From: Phascolomyces articulosus
Taxonomy: Eukaryota > Mucoromycota > Mucoromycetes > Mucorales > Lichtheimiaceae
Reading direction: 5' to 3'
Length of the DNA stretch: 64,000 nucleotides
NCBI GenBank assembly: GCA_025677815.1
Contig: JAIXMP010000001.1
Location: 372,001-436,000, forward strand
The notes beneath the pieces are model-generated. The model was not told where the DNA came from, searched no databases, and saw only the letters and a program-made list of their open reading frames with translations. This document shows, piece after piece, positions 44,711 through 56,300 of this stretch. The position numbers and the translations under genes were made by a program. Every line of letters starts with the position of its first letter. The first letter of the stretch is position 1.

Positions 44711-44722
44711 GTTCCGCGGAAC
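44711..44722. promoter_or_regulatory. 12-bp palindrome (candidate Zn2Cys6 site)
   Basis: GTTCCGCGGAAC reads the same on both strands and contains abutting CCG/CGG half-sites. Function is inferred only. Confidence 0.35.
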
Positions 44723-44879
44723 AGCCCTTTTGATTACGTGAAATCGAAAAACGAACTTTGTAAACTTTTACCTGATTTGGTCTGACGTTATCAAAATCCA
44801 AATCGCCATAAAACATATAAGCCCGCGCCCCCTTCTTCTCATGATAAAAAGCACATCTCGTATCATCGTCACCAGAGAC

Positions 44880-44885
44880 CACGTG
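44880..44885. promoter_or_regulatory. CACGTG box
   Basis: CACGTG followed by GA, 280 bp upstream of the PhnZ-like start and 429 bp upstream of the PhnY-like start. In yeast, CACGTGGG-type sites bind Pho4 under phosphate starvation; a single copy also occurs by chance. Confidence 0.35.
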
Positions 44886-45313
44886 GATTCATCTTTTTTT
44901 TTTTCAAACAGATTTCTTTATGTTCAGTGTGTTATTAAACAAAGTCTGGGCCCTTTTTTATTCTTCTTCTTTTTGGAAGGGTCCTGCAACGATAACACTA
45001 CGTTATATTGCGCGGGTACGTGAGAAAACAACATTATCATCATAAATACTATAATATACTCTTTATGATCATGTAATTCATTCCATATTGCATCGGTACT
45101 AGCGAGCGCTTCCGAGGAACATTAATTTTATTTATTATTTTAGTAAATCTCATTTCCGTTGTCTTCGGGCATCCATTGATTTTCTACTTGATTACTATAT
45201 ATATATATATTTTTTGCATAATCTATAAAATATAAAGTTTCGAGTTTTTTTTTCTTCTTTGTATATTTTTTATCATCCAATTATACATTTAATTCAAATC
45301 ATTATTATCAAGA

Positions 45314-46470
45314 ATGGTTGCTTCTCCTACTTCTGCTGTGCAAAATCTTCAACCTTACGAACTCTCTGCTGAGCAACTTCAGTCTTACAAGGATGATGGG
45401 TTCTTAGTTATTGAAGATTTCTTTTCTACTGAAGAACATCAAGCATTGACAAGTTACTGTCACGAGTTCCAAAACTGGGGAAAGGAAAAGGGGAAATGGA
45501 TGCAATATTATGAAACCAATACTTCTTCCGGTGAAAACCAGCTTTGTCGTACTGAAAACTTTACTCCTTACCATGCTGCTATGGCTGGTTATGTCAAGAG
45601 TCAACGTCTTTTGAATGTCTTGGAAAAACTTCATGGTGAAGAATATGTCTTGTTCAAGGAAAAAGTCAACTACAAACTTCCTGGTGGTGGAGGTAACATT
45701 TACTTATTAAATTTGTTATATAAACTATGCAAATCACAACTATTTAGATGTAATAACTAATCATATATTCTGGTATATTTATAATTAGGATTCCCTCCTC
45801 ATCAAGATGCCCCCGCTTTCGTACAGTTTGGACAATCATCTCATATGACAGTAATGTTTACTGTTGATCCCACTACAGCTGAAAATGGATGTCTTGAAGT
45901 AGTGCCTGGATCACACAAGAACCAATTTGAGAAAGGAATTTTGCCACAAGAAAAACATAATGGTTCCATTGCAGTTGATTGGTGTGACAAACAAGAATGG
46001 AAACCTGTTCATTGCCGACCTGTAAGTTTCTATTACTTGTTATGAATTACAACCGTCTCAATATTTTTTTTATTTCCATTGAGTCTAAAGTGCAAATCTT
46101 ACCAATCGTCTTTATGATTAATATAGGGATCTGTCCTTATCTTCGGTGCTTATCTTGCTCATCGATCTGGTAATAATAACACAAACAATTCAAGAATTGC
46201 TGTCTACCTTACCTATAATGCCAAGCGAGAAGGTGATATGCGTGATCATTATTATGCAGAGAAGCGAAGACTCTTCCCACCATCTTATGAACGTGAAGAG
46301 GGCAAGGATTACAGTAAGTTTCCTTTTATTTTGTTGACTATATAATAATTGACATCTTCTTGTCATTACGTACTGCTAATAACAAATAATACCGACTAAT
46401 TTACTTAATATATTTAATATTAGGTGAAGGAGCGGTCATTTACAATCTTGCTACTCCTATCAGATCATAA
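45314..46470 (+). CDS. PhnY/TmpA-like Fe(II)/2-oxoglutarate dioxygenase (PhyH family)
   Basis: Expected to hydroxylate C1 of an aminoalkylphosphonate, using 2-oxoglutarate and O2, and to feed the neighbouring HD oxygenase. Exons 45314..45692, 45789..46021, 46127..46313 and 46424..46470; 281 aa. The facial triad is H131-x-D133 (GGGGFPPHQDAPAF) and H216 (AYLAHRSG), with R227 as the likely 2-oxoglutarate anchor. VNYKLPGGGGF, ENGCLEVVPGSH and the N-terminal YKDDGFLVIEDFF are phytanoyl-CoA-dioxygenase-fold marks of the PhnY subgroup rather than human-type PhyH. No peroxisomal PTS1 or PTS2 is evident, so it is likely cytosolic. The divergent position beside a PhnZ-type gene supports the pairing. 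Alternatives are a generic PhyH hydroxylase of a small acid or amine; the substrate is unproven. Confidence 0.82.
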
Positions 46471-49400
46471 ATTCCTTTTGCCATCTCACTTTCTACTTTT
46501 CGTACTATTGTTTCAAGTTTCTATCTAAACTCTTTACTCTTCTTTTCATACTTAAAAAACAACAGCAGATTTAATATTTTTTTTTATCTCTATCCCTCTT
46601 TTTGATCCATACCATTCATAGTTGTTTTTTTATTGTTATTATATAAATAAATATATTGTATTTTCTTTATTATCACTCTTTATTATTGGTGTATAACTTT
46701 ACATGGAAACAGCGACTATTGTTTATTTTTTAACGTTGGATACTTTCGTTCATGAAAAAATATGTTTGAGAAATATCTAAAATGTTAAATCCATTGGTTA
46801 CATTGGATGTTGTAAGTGTACAAGGTTGATAGATTGATCCGCAATCAACAATGATATGACGGTTACACATACATCAAAAATGACAGTGTCTCAGCTAGGA
46901 AAGTACTCTACGTTCTCTTATGCAGAGAATCTTAGATTTTGAAGAAAATTCTATCCATGTAATGTTAGTTAGTTTTGATCTGTCTTTTCTCAGGTTTTGA
47001 TAAATTATGTTTAGCATCCATCACCCTTCTATGTAGATTTTCTTTTTTATAATGGATCTAATAAAATACAACGATGGATCTTTTCCGTCAGAATAATTTT
47101 AGTATATATGGCAGAAGAATCCATGATAAGCCAAATTGCGAAGAGAAATCCTTCTGAATAGAAACTCCTGTGGTATTAAACTATCAATTATGCTACTTTA
47201 CATATCAACTGTTGTTTCTATTCAAAAGCACATCTGTTGCTTAAGTATTGTATTTTTATGGGCTATGTTTCAACTGTCAAAATTTAATAGTTCATCAGGA
47301 ACAATACAAGATTTTTTATTAATAATTCGATCATTATTATATATAATAAACAATAGATGAATAACATACAAATGCGGTCATACTACGATAGGATGGTTGT
47401 ACATATATGAAAAGATATTAAATGATGTTGATGCACCTGAGCTTGTCTTAATAATCAATACGTTTCAATTCACAGTTGAGTTATTAAGACTAACTAGCAT
47501 GAGAAACATCAATTTCGGAAAATAAAGAGATTGTTAACTTAACCCAATGCGTATTTTTTAATAATGTGCTACATGAAATTATAATATAAAAAAAGAAGAC
47601 ATCGAAAGAATTGTTCTTTTCTATAAAGAAGGATGCTGAAAAAGAAATAGGAAAAAGAATATAAGAACGGTGATACCAATACACTCCTTTTGTAATCATC
47701 CAAATAATAATGTGAGAATCCGAGAGATATGAAAACAGGATCTACATACTGATGCTATCCTATACTGCTTTCATTTAAAGCTACTGCTAAACTATACATT
47801 CTGGCTGTTGTTCATCGTGTATTGATTCGATCGTCCGTTGAATTTATTATCAAGGAAACGCAGTCAATATAAGATAACCTTATTATTATATGCATATACC
47901 ATCCCCATTTGATAATTAATGGTGACACATAGGGTTTTTGAAAATAATACATAATGACTGCCGAGAAACATAGCTGTCATTACAAAAAGAGTAATGAATT
48001 TATTTGTCAAGTTCTTTAGAAACAGTGTTACTAGGCCAAATTAGAATTTCAGGCCGCACGTGCTGGCATGCTGCCGGAAAGTGATTTCATTTGCTCCGAA
48101 TATAATAACACTTTCGCGCAACGTGTAATTTCAATTTTGCGTCTCATTCGCGTCTTAATCTTGGCGCATTGATGATTTTTATCTTTGCGTCCACAGCTAT
48201 TAAGTAAATTCTATCTTATTATAACTACCCTCGATTTATTTTTTTATAAATTTCTATAGGTAGTATATATTCAGAAAATAAATAATGACAAAAAAAGGTT
48301 ATAACATCTTCTCTAAAATGCACCGTGGAAAAAAAAAAGGATTCAGAACGTGGTATCCAACCTTCACAGTTTTTCGAAGTCACTTCCTTAGCACATTCAA
48401 GAATACGTGGTGTCAACGTATCGTCTTTTGTTAAAAGTTCGCGCCATACACTAGCCTTCAGCTTTGATCAGAACAATTCAATAGGGTTTAAGAACGGTGA
48501 GTAACGTGATAGGTATAAAATTTTATATCCTCTGTTTTCAGCTGCTTTTTGGACTAAAGTTGGATGATGCATTCTAGTATTAACTGGTCATACCATTCTT
48601 ATTTTGTTGTTGGATGAATATATGGAAAAGAGAATGGAAAGAATAAAGTGCAGGCATACCAAACTTTTAAACAGGTCAATTTTTCTTCCCAGGAACCTGC
48701 TCTATTGAACACGTCATATTCGATTATGATACTGCTTGCCAAAGGGAGACACGGAAAATTGTAGTAGCTGGCCTGTAGTAGCTATATATCCAGTTAAAAA
48801 GTCTTCTGCAATTTTTTTTTAAAAAAAGATGAGAATAGAAAAAGTACAAAATGAGTATAATAAAAAATAGGGTAAGAAAAAAAAAGGAATGGAGAAGTAC
48901 ATTAAAACATAAAATAAAAGGAATGGAGGACAAAAAAATCAAAAGACGATTTCGTGTTTCTTCATTCCAAAGGTATTTTGTGTAATAATGGTTGGATAAG
49001 GGTCCCCGAGGGGAGACTCCTGAGGTCTCATTGTTACACAAGGCCGGACAGGTGCCTCCACTCCTAGTGCCTTTCGGAGTTAAAGTTTGATTTTTTCTTC
49101 ACTATGAAAATTAATTACATAATTAGACTATTGCATATTTAAAAACAATACAAGCATGCTTAGAATGAAAAATACAACGTGAAGAGAATATATATGATTT
49201 TACAAATAGTATTAATTTATTCTAACAAAGAAGAGTAACAAAAAAACAAGGAAAGACAGTTATTTATCATTGCATTCTCAGGACCATAATTCACACTCTT
49301 TATGAATTGTATCAACACACTTCTAACATCGATCCAAATGTTCTTCATGTAGTAAATGATGGTAATTAATCATATATTTCTTGCTGTTCTTCTTTTTTCT

Positions 49401-49681
49401 TTCAAACATTATATTTAGAGCATCATATATTATTAGCAAAAGGCCAATGAAATAGACTTGAAAAAGGAGGTTAGCGGTGGTTTTTTTATTATAAACAGCA
49501 GTGTGTTACTTTTACACACTCCAGGAATCAATAATGAAGATTCTCACGTTATGAATTTCACTCAGCAGGATCATAATCTTTCTTTTCCCCACCCCGCACC
49601 CTTTCATATTTTTGTCACATCATCCCTTTTCCAAAAACGCAACACCTTCCCAAATAATATAAATATAAACAGACTCATGCC
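46471..49681. other. Gene-poor region with transposon relic
   Basis: 3.2 kb between the PhnY-like gene and PCCA, mostly AT-rich. A GC-richer patch is at about 48049-48190. A decayed transposase is at 48339-48596. A second island at about 48960-49080, containing GGTCCCCGAGGGGAGAC, differs in composition and may belong to the same element. No intact gene was recognised. Confidence 0.5.
48339..48596 (-). pseudogene. Decayed Tc1/mariner (IS630-type DDE) transposase fragment
   Basis: In one frame on the minus strand one reads RMHHPTLVQKAAENRG, YKILYLSRYSPFLNPIELF, a TGA, then SKLKASVWRELL, TPRILECAKEVTSKNCEGW. YSPFLNPIE with the catalytic Glu is the diagnostic end of the DDE_3 domain, and the TGA replaces the expected Trp (FWSK). 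A further TGA lies where the second catalytic Asp should be. The N-terminal two thirds were not found upstream in frame. It is therefore a dead, 5'-truncated copy. Inverted terminal repeats could not be identified. Confidence 0.75.
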
Positions 49682-51663
49682 ATGTCACAGCACATTACCA
49701 GAGTGGGAAGCCGTTTATTAAACTCGTCGAGATCAACGACGCGCACACCATTTCCCACTCTGTTATTATATACTCGACAATTCTCCTCTCATAGTGGTTC
49801 CTTCAATCGACTTTCATACCAACAAAAAGCACGATCGATCTATTCTCGAAACAACAAGTATGTTCGTCATTGCTTGGCAACCGTTCGACGCTCCAGTACA
49901 AAGGCGCAAGAATATAGAAAAGTACATTGGCTAGTTTTTTTTTTCTTTTTCCTTGCCTTCCCCCCTTTTTATTCATTGCAAAATATTCTTGTTTAAAAAG
50001 TATATACCAGAGAAAAAAACTAACTGAAATAAATAAAGACGTTTGACAAGTTACTTGTAGCTAATCGTGGTGAAATTGCATGTCGAATAATAAAAACAGC
50101 TCGTAAAATGGGTATACGAACGGTAGCCGTTTATTCCGAACTTGATTCAAAGGCACGACACGTTCAGCTGGCTGACGAAGCCGTGTGCCTTGGTGATGCA
50201 CAATCCTATTTATCAATATCCCGGATTTTAGACGCTGTACGACATACCAATGCACAAGCTGTTCATCCTGGCTATGGTTTTCTAAGTGAAAACCCAATAT
50301 TTGTCAAGGCATTAGAAAATGAAGGTATCATATTTGTGGGACCTTCTGCTGGTGCCATTGCAGCGATGGGTGACAAGATTCAAAGTAAATTAATTGCACA
50401 TGCAAGTGGTGTGCATTGCATTCCTGGATATGATGGCGAAGTTGAAACAGCTCAAAAAGCTCTCCAAGTAGCACATGATATTGGCTATCCTGTCATGGTC
50501 AAAGCTAGCGCAGGTGGTGGTGGCAAGGGAATGCGAATTGCATGGAATGATGATGAATTGAAAGAAGGATTCAAGTTGGCAAAACAAGAATCCAAGTCTT
50601 CTTTTGGAGATGATCGCATGTTGATTGAAAAATATATTGATCAACCACGACATATCGAAATTCAAATCTTGGGTGATAAACATGGTAATGTAATTTATCT
50701 TCCAGAACGTGAATGCTCGATCCAACGGCGAAACCAAAAAGTGATTGAAGAATCGCCAAGTGTTCATGTGGATCCAGAAACGAGACGGAAAATGGGTGAA
50801 GAAGCAGCTGCTTTGGCACATCATGTAAAATATAATTCAGCAGGTAAAAACAAAAAGTGTCACTTATAATTTCTGACCAAAGACTATAGTCGGACGATTA
50901 ATCCTTTTTTTTTAAAAAAAAAAAAAGGTACCGTGGAATTCTTGGTAGATGCCAATCGTAATTTCTACTTTTTGGAAATGAATACAAGACTTCAAGTTGA
51001 ACATCCAATTACAGAATTTGTTACTGGTCTTGATCTTGTGGAACAAATGTTATATTCTGCAGCTGGTTACCCATTGTCGATCCAACAAAAAGATATCCAA
51101 CTCCATGGTTGGGCCATTGAATCCCGAGTTTATGCGGAAGATCCATCAAAATACCTTCCTTCAATCGGGCGCCTTTTGGTATATCAAGAACCACAGCAAT
51201 CCCTAAAGCATATCCGTTGTGATTCTGGTATCGAGGAAGGCACTGATATTGCTGTTGAATATGATCCTTTATTATGCAAATTGACAACCCATGGTGACAC
51301 ACGTGACGATGCCATCCAAAGTATGATCCATGCTCTTGATGAATATGTTATTAAGGGTGTTACCCACAATATACCATTGTTACGTAGTGTAGTGGGTCAT
51401 CCACGATTCCGTGCTGGTAAAGCGATTACAACCAACTTTTTGGCAGAAGAATATCCAGATGGATATAGAACTTCGGATTTATCTGTGTGTGATTTACAAC
51501 ATTTGGCTGCTGTAAATGCTGCCATGTGGGCGAAAAAGGAAGCATCCATGGGAGACAAGACCGATCGTTGGGACGTATGGGTTCAAGTCACAGATGAGCA
51601 TAATGGACATATGCGTGAAACCAAATTGAATATTACAAGAACGGACATCGATAAATTCAAGGT

Positions 51664-51709
<46 letters not shown>

Positions 51710-52375
51710 TTATGAGTACTAAAACCATGAATTTGTAGGCTTCATCACCTGGGTCTGAAGATTTTAGTTTTAAAACCAATTGGCCATTAAATGGCTTGCT
51801 TGCCAGAGCGTCCATGATAGAAAGTGGACAAGAACTTGTGGTTCAATATCTAGATGATTTAGATTTTGGCTTCAGAATACAATATCGTGGTGATAAGGTA
51901 AGATTAGAAACCATCGAAAACATAGGGGTATCTTTTGATAAAACACATTCGTTGACAATTTTTTTATATAATTTTTATTCTTATAGTTCAAGGTTGTGGT
52001 GATGAATGAGCAACAGCATGAGCTGGCAAAGTATATGAAACAAAAGCCAAAGGAACAATCGAGTGACCTTGTTATAAGTCCTATGCCTGGTCGTATCGTT
52101 AGCGTGGCAGTGAAAAAGGGTGATAAAGTAAGTTATCTATATTTTATATGATCATCATCCTTTACAGAAAAAATGTGCCATAATCTAATAAACCCCTCTC
52201 ATAATAAAAACAATAGGTAATTCAGGGCGCAGAAGTTGCTGTTGTTGAAGCCATGAAAATGCAAAATGTATTAAGAACCACACGAGATGGAACTGTCAAG
52301 ACTATCCATGTACAAAAAGGAAATGCTGTAAAGGCAGGACAACTTTTAATAGAATTTGAGGAAGACGAGCAATAA
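49682..52375 (+). CDS. PCCA: Propionyl-CoA carboxylase alpha chain (biotin carboxylase + BCCP)
   Basis: Mitochondrial subunit that carboxylates biotin with ATP and bicarbonate; with the beta chain it turns propionyl-CoA into methylmalonyl-CoA. Exons 49682..49921, 50039..50843, 50928..51661, 51739..51897, 51987..52127 and 52217..52375; 745 aa. A Ser/Arg-rich presequence (1 to about 75) precedes the biotin-carboxylase domain, [16 protein letters not shown] to [10 protein letters not shown]. The glycine-rich ATP loop is [14 protein letters not shown], with [12 protein letters not shown] and [11 protein letters not shown] following. [11 protein letters not shown] and [11 protein letters not shown] complete the BC part. 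The BT/BCCP region ends with EAMKMQN, biotinyl-Lys at 707. Motifs ([15 protein letters not shown]) match PCCA better than methylcrotonyl-CoA carboxylase. An overlapping 14-codon uORF begins 5 nt upstream. Dikarya mostly use the methylcitrate cycle, so retention is a lineage trait. Confidence 0.95.
51667..51708. repeat. 42-T homopolymer in PCCA intron 3
   Basis: An uninterrupted run of T occupying most of a 77-nt intron, starting 5 nt after the donor GT and ending 30 nt before the acceptor. Length is likely variable or affected by sequencing slippage. Confidence 0.9.
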
Positions 52376-52510
52376 TGTTTTTGGATGTGTGCGTATGAAA
52401 TGTTGTAGAGAAAGAAAGAAAGGAATAGTGTTTCTTCTATAGTATATATGTACAATAATAATAAAAAAATGATCGCAGGTGTAAATAAGCAAAAAAAAAA
52501 AAGAAAAAAA

Positions 52511-52853
52511 TTATTTGGCCTTGGTGAAACGATAGCTGAATCGTTTACGTGTAAAAGAGAATTCACCCAATTTATGTCCAATCATTTCTTCGGTAATGTG
52601 TACAGGCATATAATCCTTGCCATTATGAACAAGGAACTTTAAGCCAACAAATGAAGGAAGAATCGTACAGCTTCGAGCTAATATAGAATATATAAATAAA
52701 ATTAGTTGGTTTCTCCTACCCCAAAAAGAAATAGCACAAATTATAAAAGGTTTCATAATTACCTTGAGTGGCAATGGGAGTTCCATTTTGAATTGCTTGT
52801 CGAAGACCAGGGAATGCGACAAAGAATGGACCTTTCCAAGCTGAACGAGGCAT
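52511..52853 (-). CDS. RSM19: Mitochondrial ribosomal protein S19 (uS19m)
   Basis: Small mitoribosomal subunit head protein. Exons (complement): 52763..52853 and 52511..52677; 85 aa. [11 protein letters not shown] is the bacterial-type uS19 N-terminus, followed by [37 protein letters not shown], the universally conserved core, and a basic tail. The mitochondrial type is told from cytosolic uS19 by its small size and bacterial-like core. It converges on PCCA (135 bp between the stop codons). Confidence 0.92.
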
Positions 52854-53349
52854 GTTGACAACTTTAAAGAGAAACAAAAAAAGCAAAGCAAAGGCAAAGA
52901 ATACTAGGCCAGCACATTTTTTGTTTTGTAGTCACGTTTCCTATTTTGGAAATATGCATCAAGTTAACTACCACCAGGCACAGAAAAAAATTTGATCACT
53001 CTTTGTGTCTTAACCACGAGCAGAGCTATTCGCTATACCATTGCAACTTGTTAACAAAGCAACAACTTATTATTGATAAAAATTTATATATGTCATAAAT
53101 TTTAGATGGAAGGGAAAGAGAAGTAAATGCACAGTTAAATGAGTGTCTTAGGAGGGAGAAAGAAAAGATTTTTTTAAAACAAAATATGTATAGAAATTAC
53201 CTATTATAAAGGGAACACAAAAAAAGGAGGAGGAAGAAAGTTATGCATGAGTATGACGTATAGAAAAATACATTTGAGAAGAAAGTGAACAGGCGATTCG
53301 ATTGATGTGATGATTGATAGGAAGATGTTGGTTATTATTTATGTAATGG
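52854..53349. other. Intergenic, uS19m promoter / SIN3 3' side
   Basis: Almost 500 bp on the minus strand between SIN3 and uS19m, AT-rich. Nothing else was seen. Confidence 0.4.
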
Positions 53350-56300
53350 TTATCGACGGTTTTGTAGATAGTCTTCCTTTCCGAGAATATAAAACAATTT
53401 ATATGTGTTTTGACACATTTTGTATTCATGTCCAGCTTCAAGAATATAATCCATGTTGGGTCGTATTTGTTGTGTCCTTTTTACATTTCGCCGTAAAAAT
53501 GGTAACTTTAAATTGGATCGATCCACACTCGGACTTTCTTTATCCCAATCTTTAAATTCTGTAACATAATCCTTGTAATCTTCGAAATCCTTGTCATCAT
53601 CTTCCAGTCCTATCAATGAGAGTGACAGTGTCGTGCCGCCAGCAGCACCGACCTATATTCATTATTGTTATTAGTTTTTACCAATAGACTCTTATTTCTT
53701 TCATTTTCCCCCAATAAATAAAGAAAAGGAGTCATACCGTAGATAAAATCATGTATTGATTCTCATTGCCTTTTCGTATAGATTCCGCTTTTAACTTGTA
53801 AAGTTGTAATGATGATATGTTTTCTTCAGGTACTCTGGTTTCTTCTTGAAGATACATGTCGAAATAACTTTTATAATCTGGTTCAGTCACTGTCATGTAG
53901 ACCTGATTTGATATTGATGCGAGAAGCTTGTCAAAAGTAAATAACTTGTAAGCTTTAAGACCAAACATATATCGTGTACACGCTTCATATGTACTTTGAT
54001 CCATTTCGCCTTTTAATAATCTTTCGATAAGCGTCATCACGATGGCATAGCAGCCATTTCTAAAGTCAAGCTCAATACCTAATAAATAAACAGATATAAT
54101 CATTCTTTTAGTTTATTACTCTTTGGACAAGGTTTGGCAAATAAAAAATAAATATTACCATGGTGACGAACTTTGTTGATTGTAATATCAATTTGCGCAG
54201 TATTTTCATCCTTTGTCTTTTTTGGGTCAATACTATATTTCTGTGATATAGTTTTGGCCATCTCAAGTCGTTCATATGCAAGCTAAAGATATGTATAAAT
54301 ATTGAAAACGTTCGATCTGATGAGTTGTTTCTCTCTTAACGAAGTAATTCTCAGAAAAAAAAATAGAAGAAAAACAGTGACATCTCACCTGAACAACTCT
54401 AAAAAAGCAGTATAACCCATCATTTACAAAAACACCATCTGCTGTACAAGGTAGCATATCAGGATCTATTTTTAATAATAAAAAATAACAAAGTAAATGA
54501 GCTTTCTTTTTCTTTATAAACGGTGTAAAAAAATATAATTATTATTTACCTTCGCTAACTAAAGGTTCAAACCCTTCTACTTTCATGATAGGGAGGAAAA
54601 ACGTTGAATAAAATTGGTCCATAGCTTCTGTCACTGCACCGCTATAAATCACCCGATGCTTGTTATGGACTTCAAGTAATCGAATAATATCATTGATGAT
54701 ATCCAAATCCTTGAATTCATAACACATCTGAGATTGATGATTTCGGTTGTGTTTTGTATCTTTTTCATGCTGTTCAAAACTTAATGCTTCGATTTCGGAC
54801 ACCAAAGATTTTATGGATAGGCCCTTTTTATCGATTTGCTTAAATGTGTTGGATTGACTATCTAATGCCTTGTAAAAGTTTTCAATTTCCGCCACCTTTC
54901 GATTTTTATCTGCATGAACCTATTCGTGTATTTTTTAAGTGAATGTGACAAAAAAAATCATTTTAATGACAGAAAGCAAATCAAGAAGAAATAAGAATAT
55001 TACCTTCTTCTGTTTCCATTCTTCTACTTTTGTTGTCACTTTTTTCAATACAGTAGGAACTGTTTGTGCCGGGCTTGTATGCAACAAATGAATGATTTCA
55101 TTGACTTGTTTCTTATCATAAATCTTGGTAAGTGCAGGTTTGTATACCATTTCTGTTCCACCGCCCAAATATTTCGGAGGACGATAATTGGAGACTTGAG
55201 AAGCCGGTAAAGAATCCAATGTACTTTGTATCATATTTAATAAACCAATAGTGCTGACACCCGAATCAATAATTCTATCTTCAAAGTAACGTTCATCTTC
55301 TGCTCGATGTAATGCTTCTTCATATTGATTCTTTTTGGATGCAACAAATCCTCCATCTTCACTTGCCCAGATAGGATGAGAAGCATATTCATCATTCAAT
55401 GCCTCGTTACATAAATTATCTCGACCGGAGCATGTTGTTCTTTGTCCCTATATTTATGTCCAATGGATAAGTTAGTAAAAACAAAGAAAAAGATCAGAAA
55501 AAATATTACTTTATTAATATATGTTACCGATTTGGGGATTTTTCGATAACTTGGGCCAGGACCATATTCAGAATTAGTATTGTTTCCACTAAGACTACTT
55601 GCGCATTGAGTATCATTATCAAAGGGACCTGTAGGGTTTCTACCAGATCCACGTCGTGTTGCAAGTTCATAAAGTGTAATACGTCTTGTGGAAGCGGTTT
55701 GAACTGATGCAGATTTTGATCTGAAACTCTTTTGTGTACTGACACTTGATTGACGTGTCCTGAAGCCCTAAATTAGTCAAGTTAAATCATATGATTCTTT
55801 TTTTAGTAACCATAACAAAGAGAGGGAAAGAGGAGGAAAGAAAAGAGGAAGGTTACCTTGCGAGATGGCTCAACTGATCTTCGTATGGAACTTAACGGAT
55901 GTTGCTCTTCTGATACACTTGCTCTATCATTTACGCCCACGCTCCCGCTCCTGACAGATTCTAATTCAGCCACCGATTTTGTTTCCTGTAAAATGTTCAT
56001 ACCAAAGTTATTATGGTTATTATTTGTTAAATTTAAGAACCGTTATATTACATACCGAAACATCTTGAATCTCTATGTAGCCTATAAATGACTTGAATTC
56101 TTTCAAAAGTGTTTCATCACTTTTAATGTATTCAGACGCCACACGAACCATAGTACCCATATCTAATGCGCCTTGATTATAGAGACCAATCAATTTTACA
56201 AAGTCGCCATAAGTTGTATCGTTGCCAAGAAAAATTTTGATACGTTCAAATACTGGACTTGTTTCCCACCCAACACGCAATTTTTTATCACCACGATGTA

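Larger units (their letters stand above)
44601..45313. promoter_or_regulatory. Shared divergent promoter of the oxygenase pair
   Basis: 713 bp between the start codons of the PhnZ-like and PhnY-like genes. It contains a perfect 12-bp palindrome (GTTCCGCGGAAC, 44711-44722) and one CACGTG box (44880-44885). It is A/T-rich near both start codons (ATATATAT near 45197). The box is the core recognised by Pho4-type bHLH factors, but also by other bHLH proteins. Confidence 0.5.

Noticed and set aside
49682..52375. Methylcrotonyl-CoA carboxylase alpha (MCCA) identity
   Set aside because: The biotin-carboxylase and C-terminal SPMPG...EAMKMQN motifs and the loop sequences match PCCA better; MCCA differs in the region before the biotin domain.
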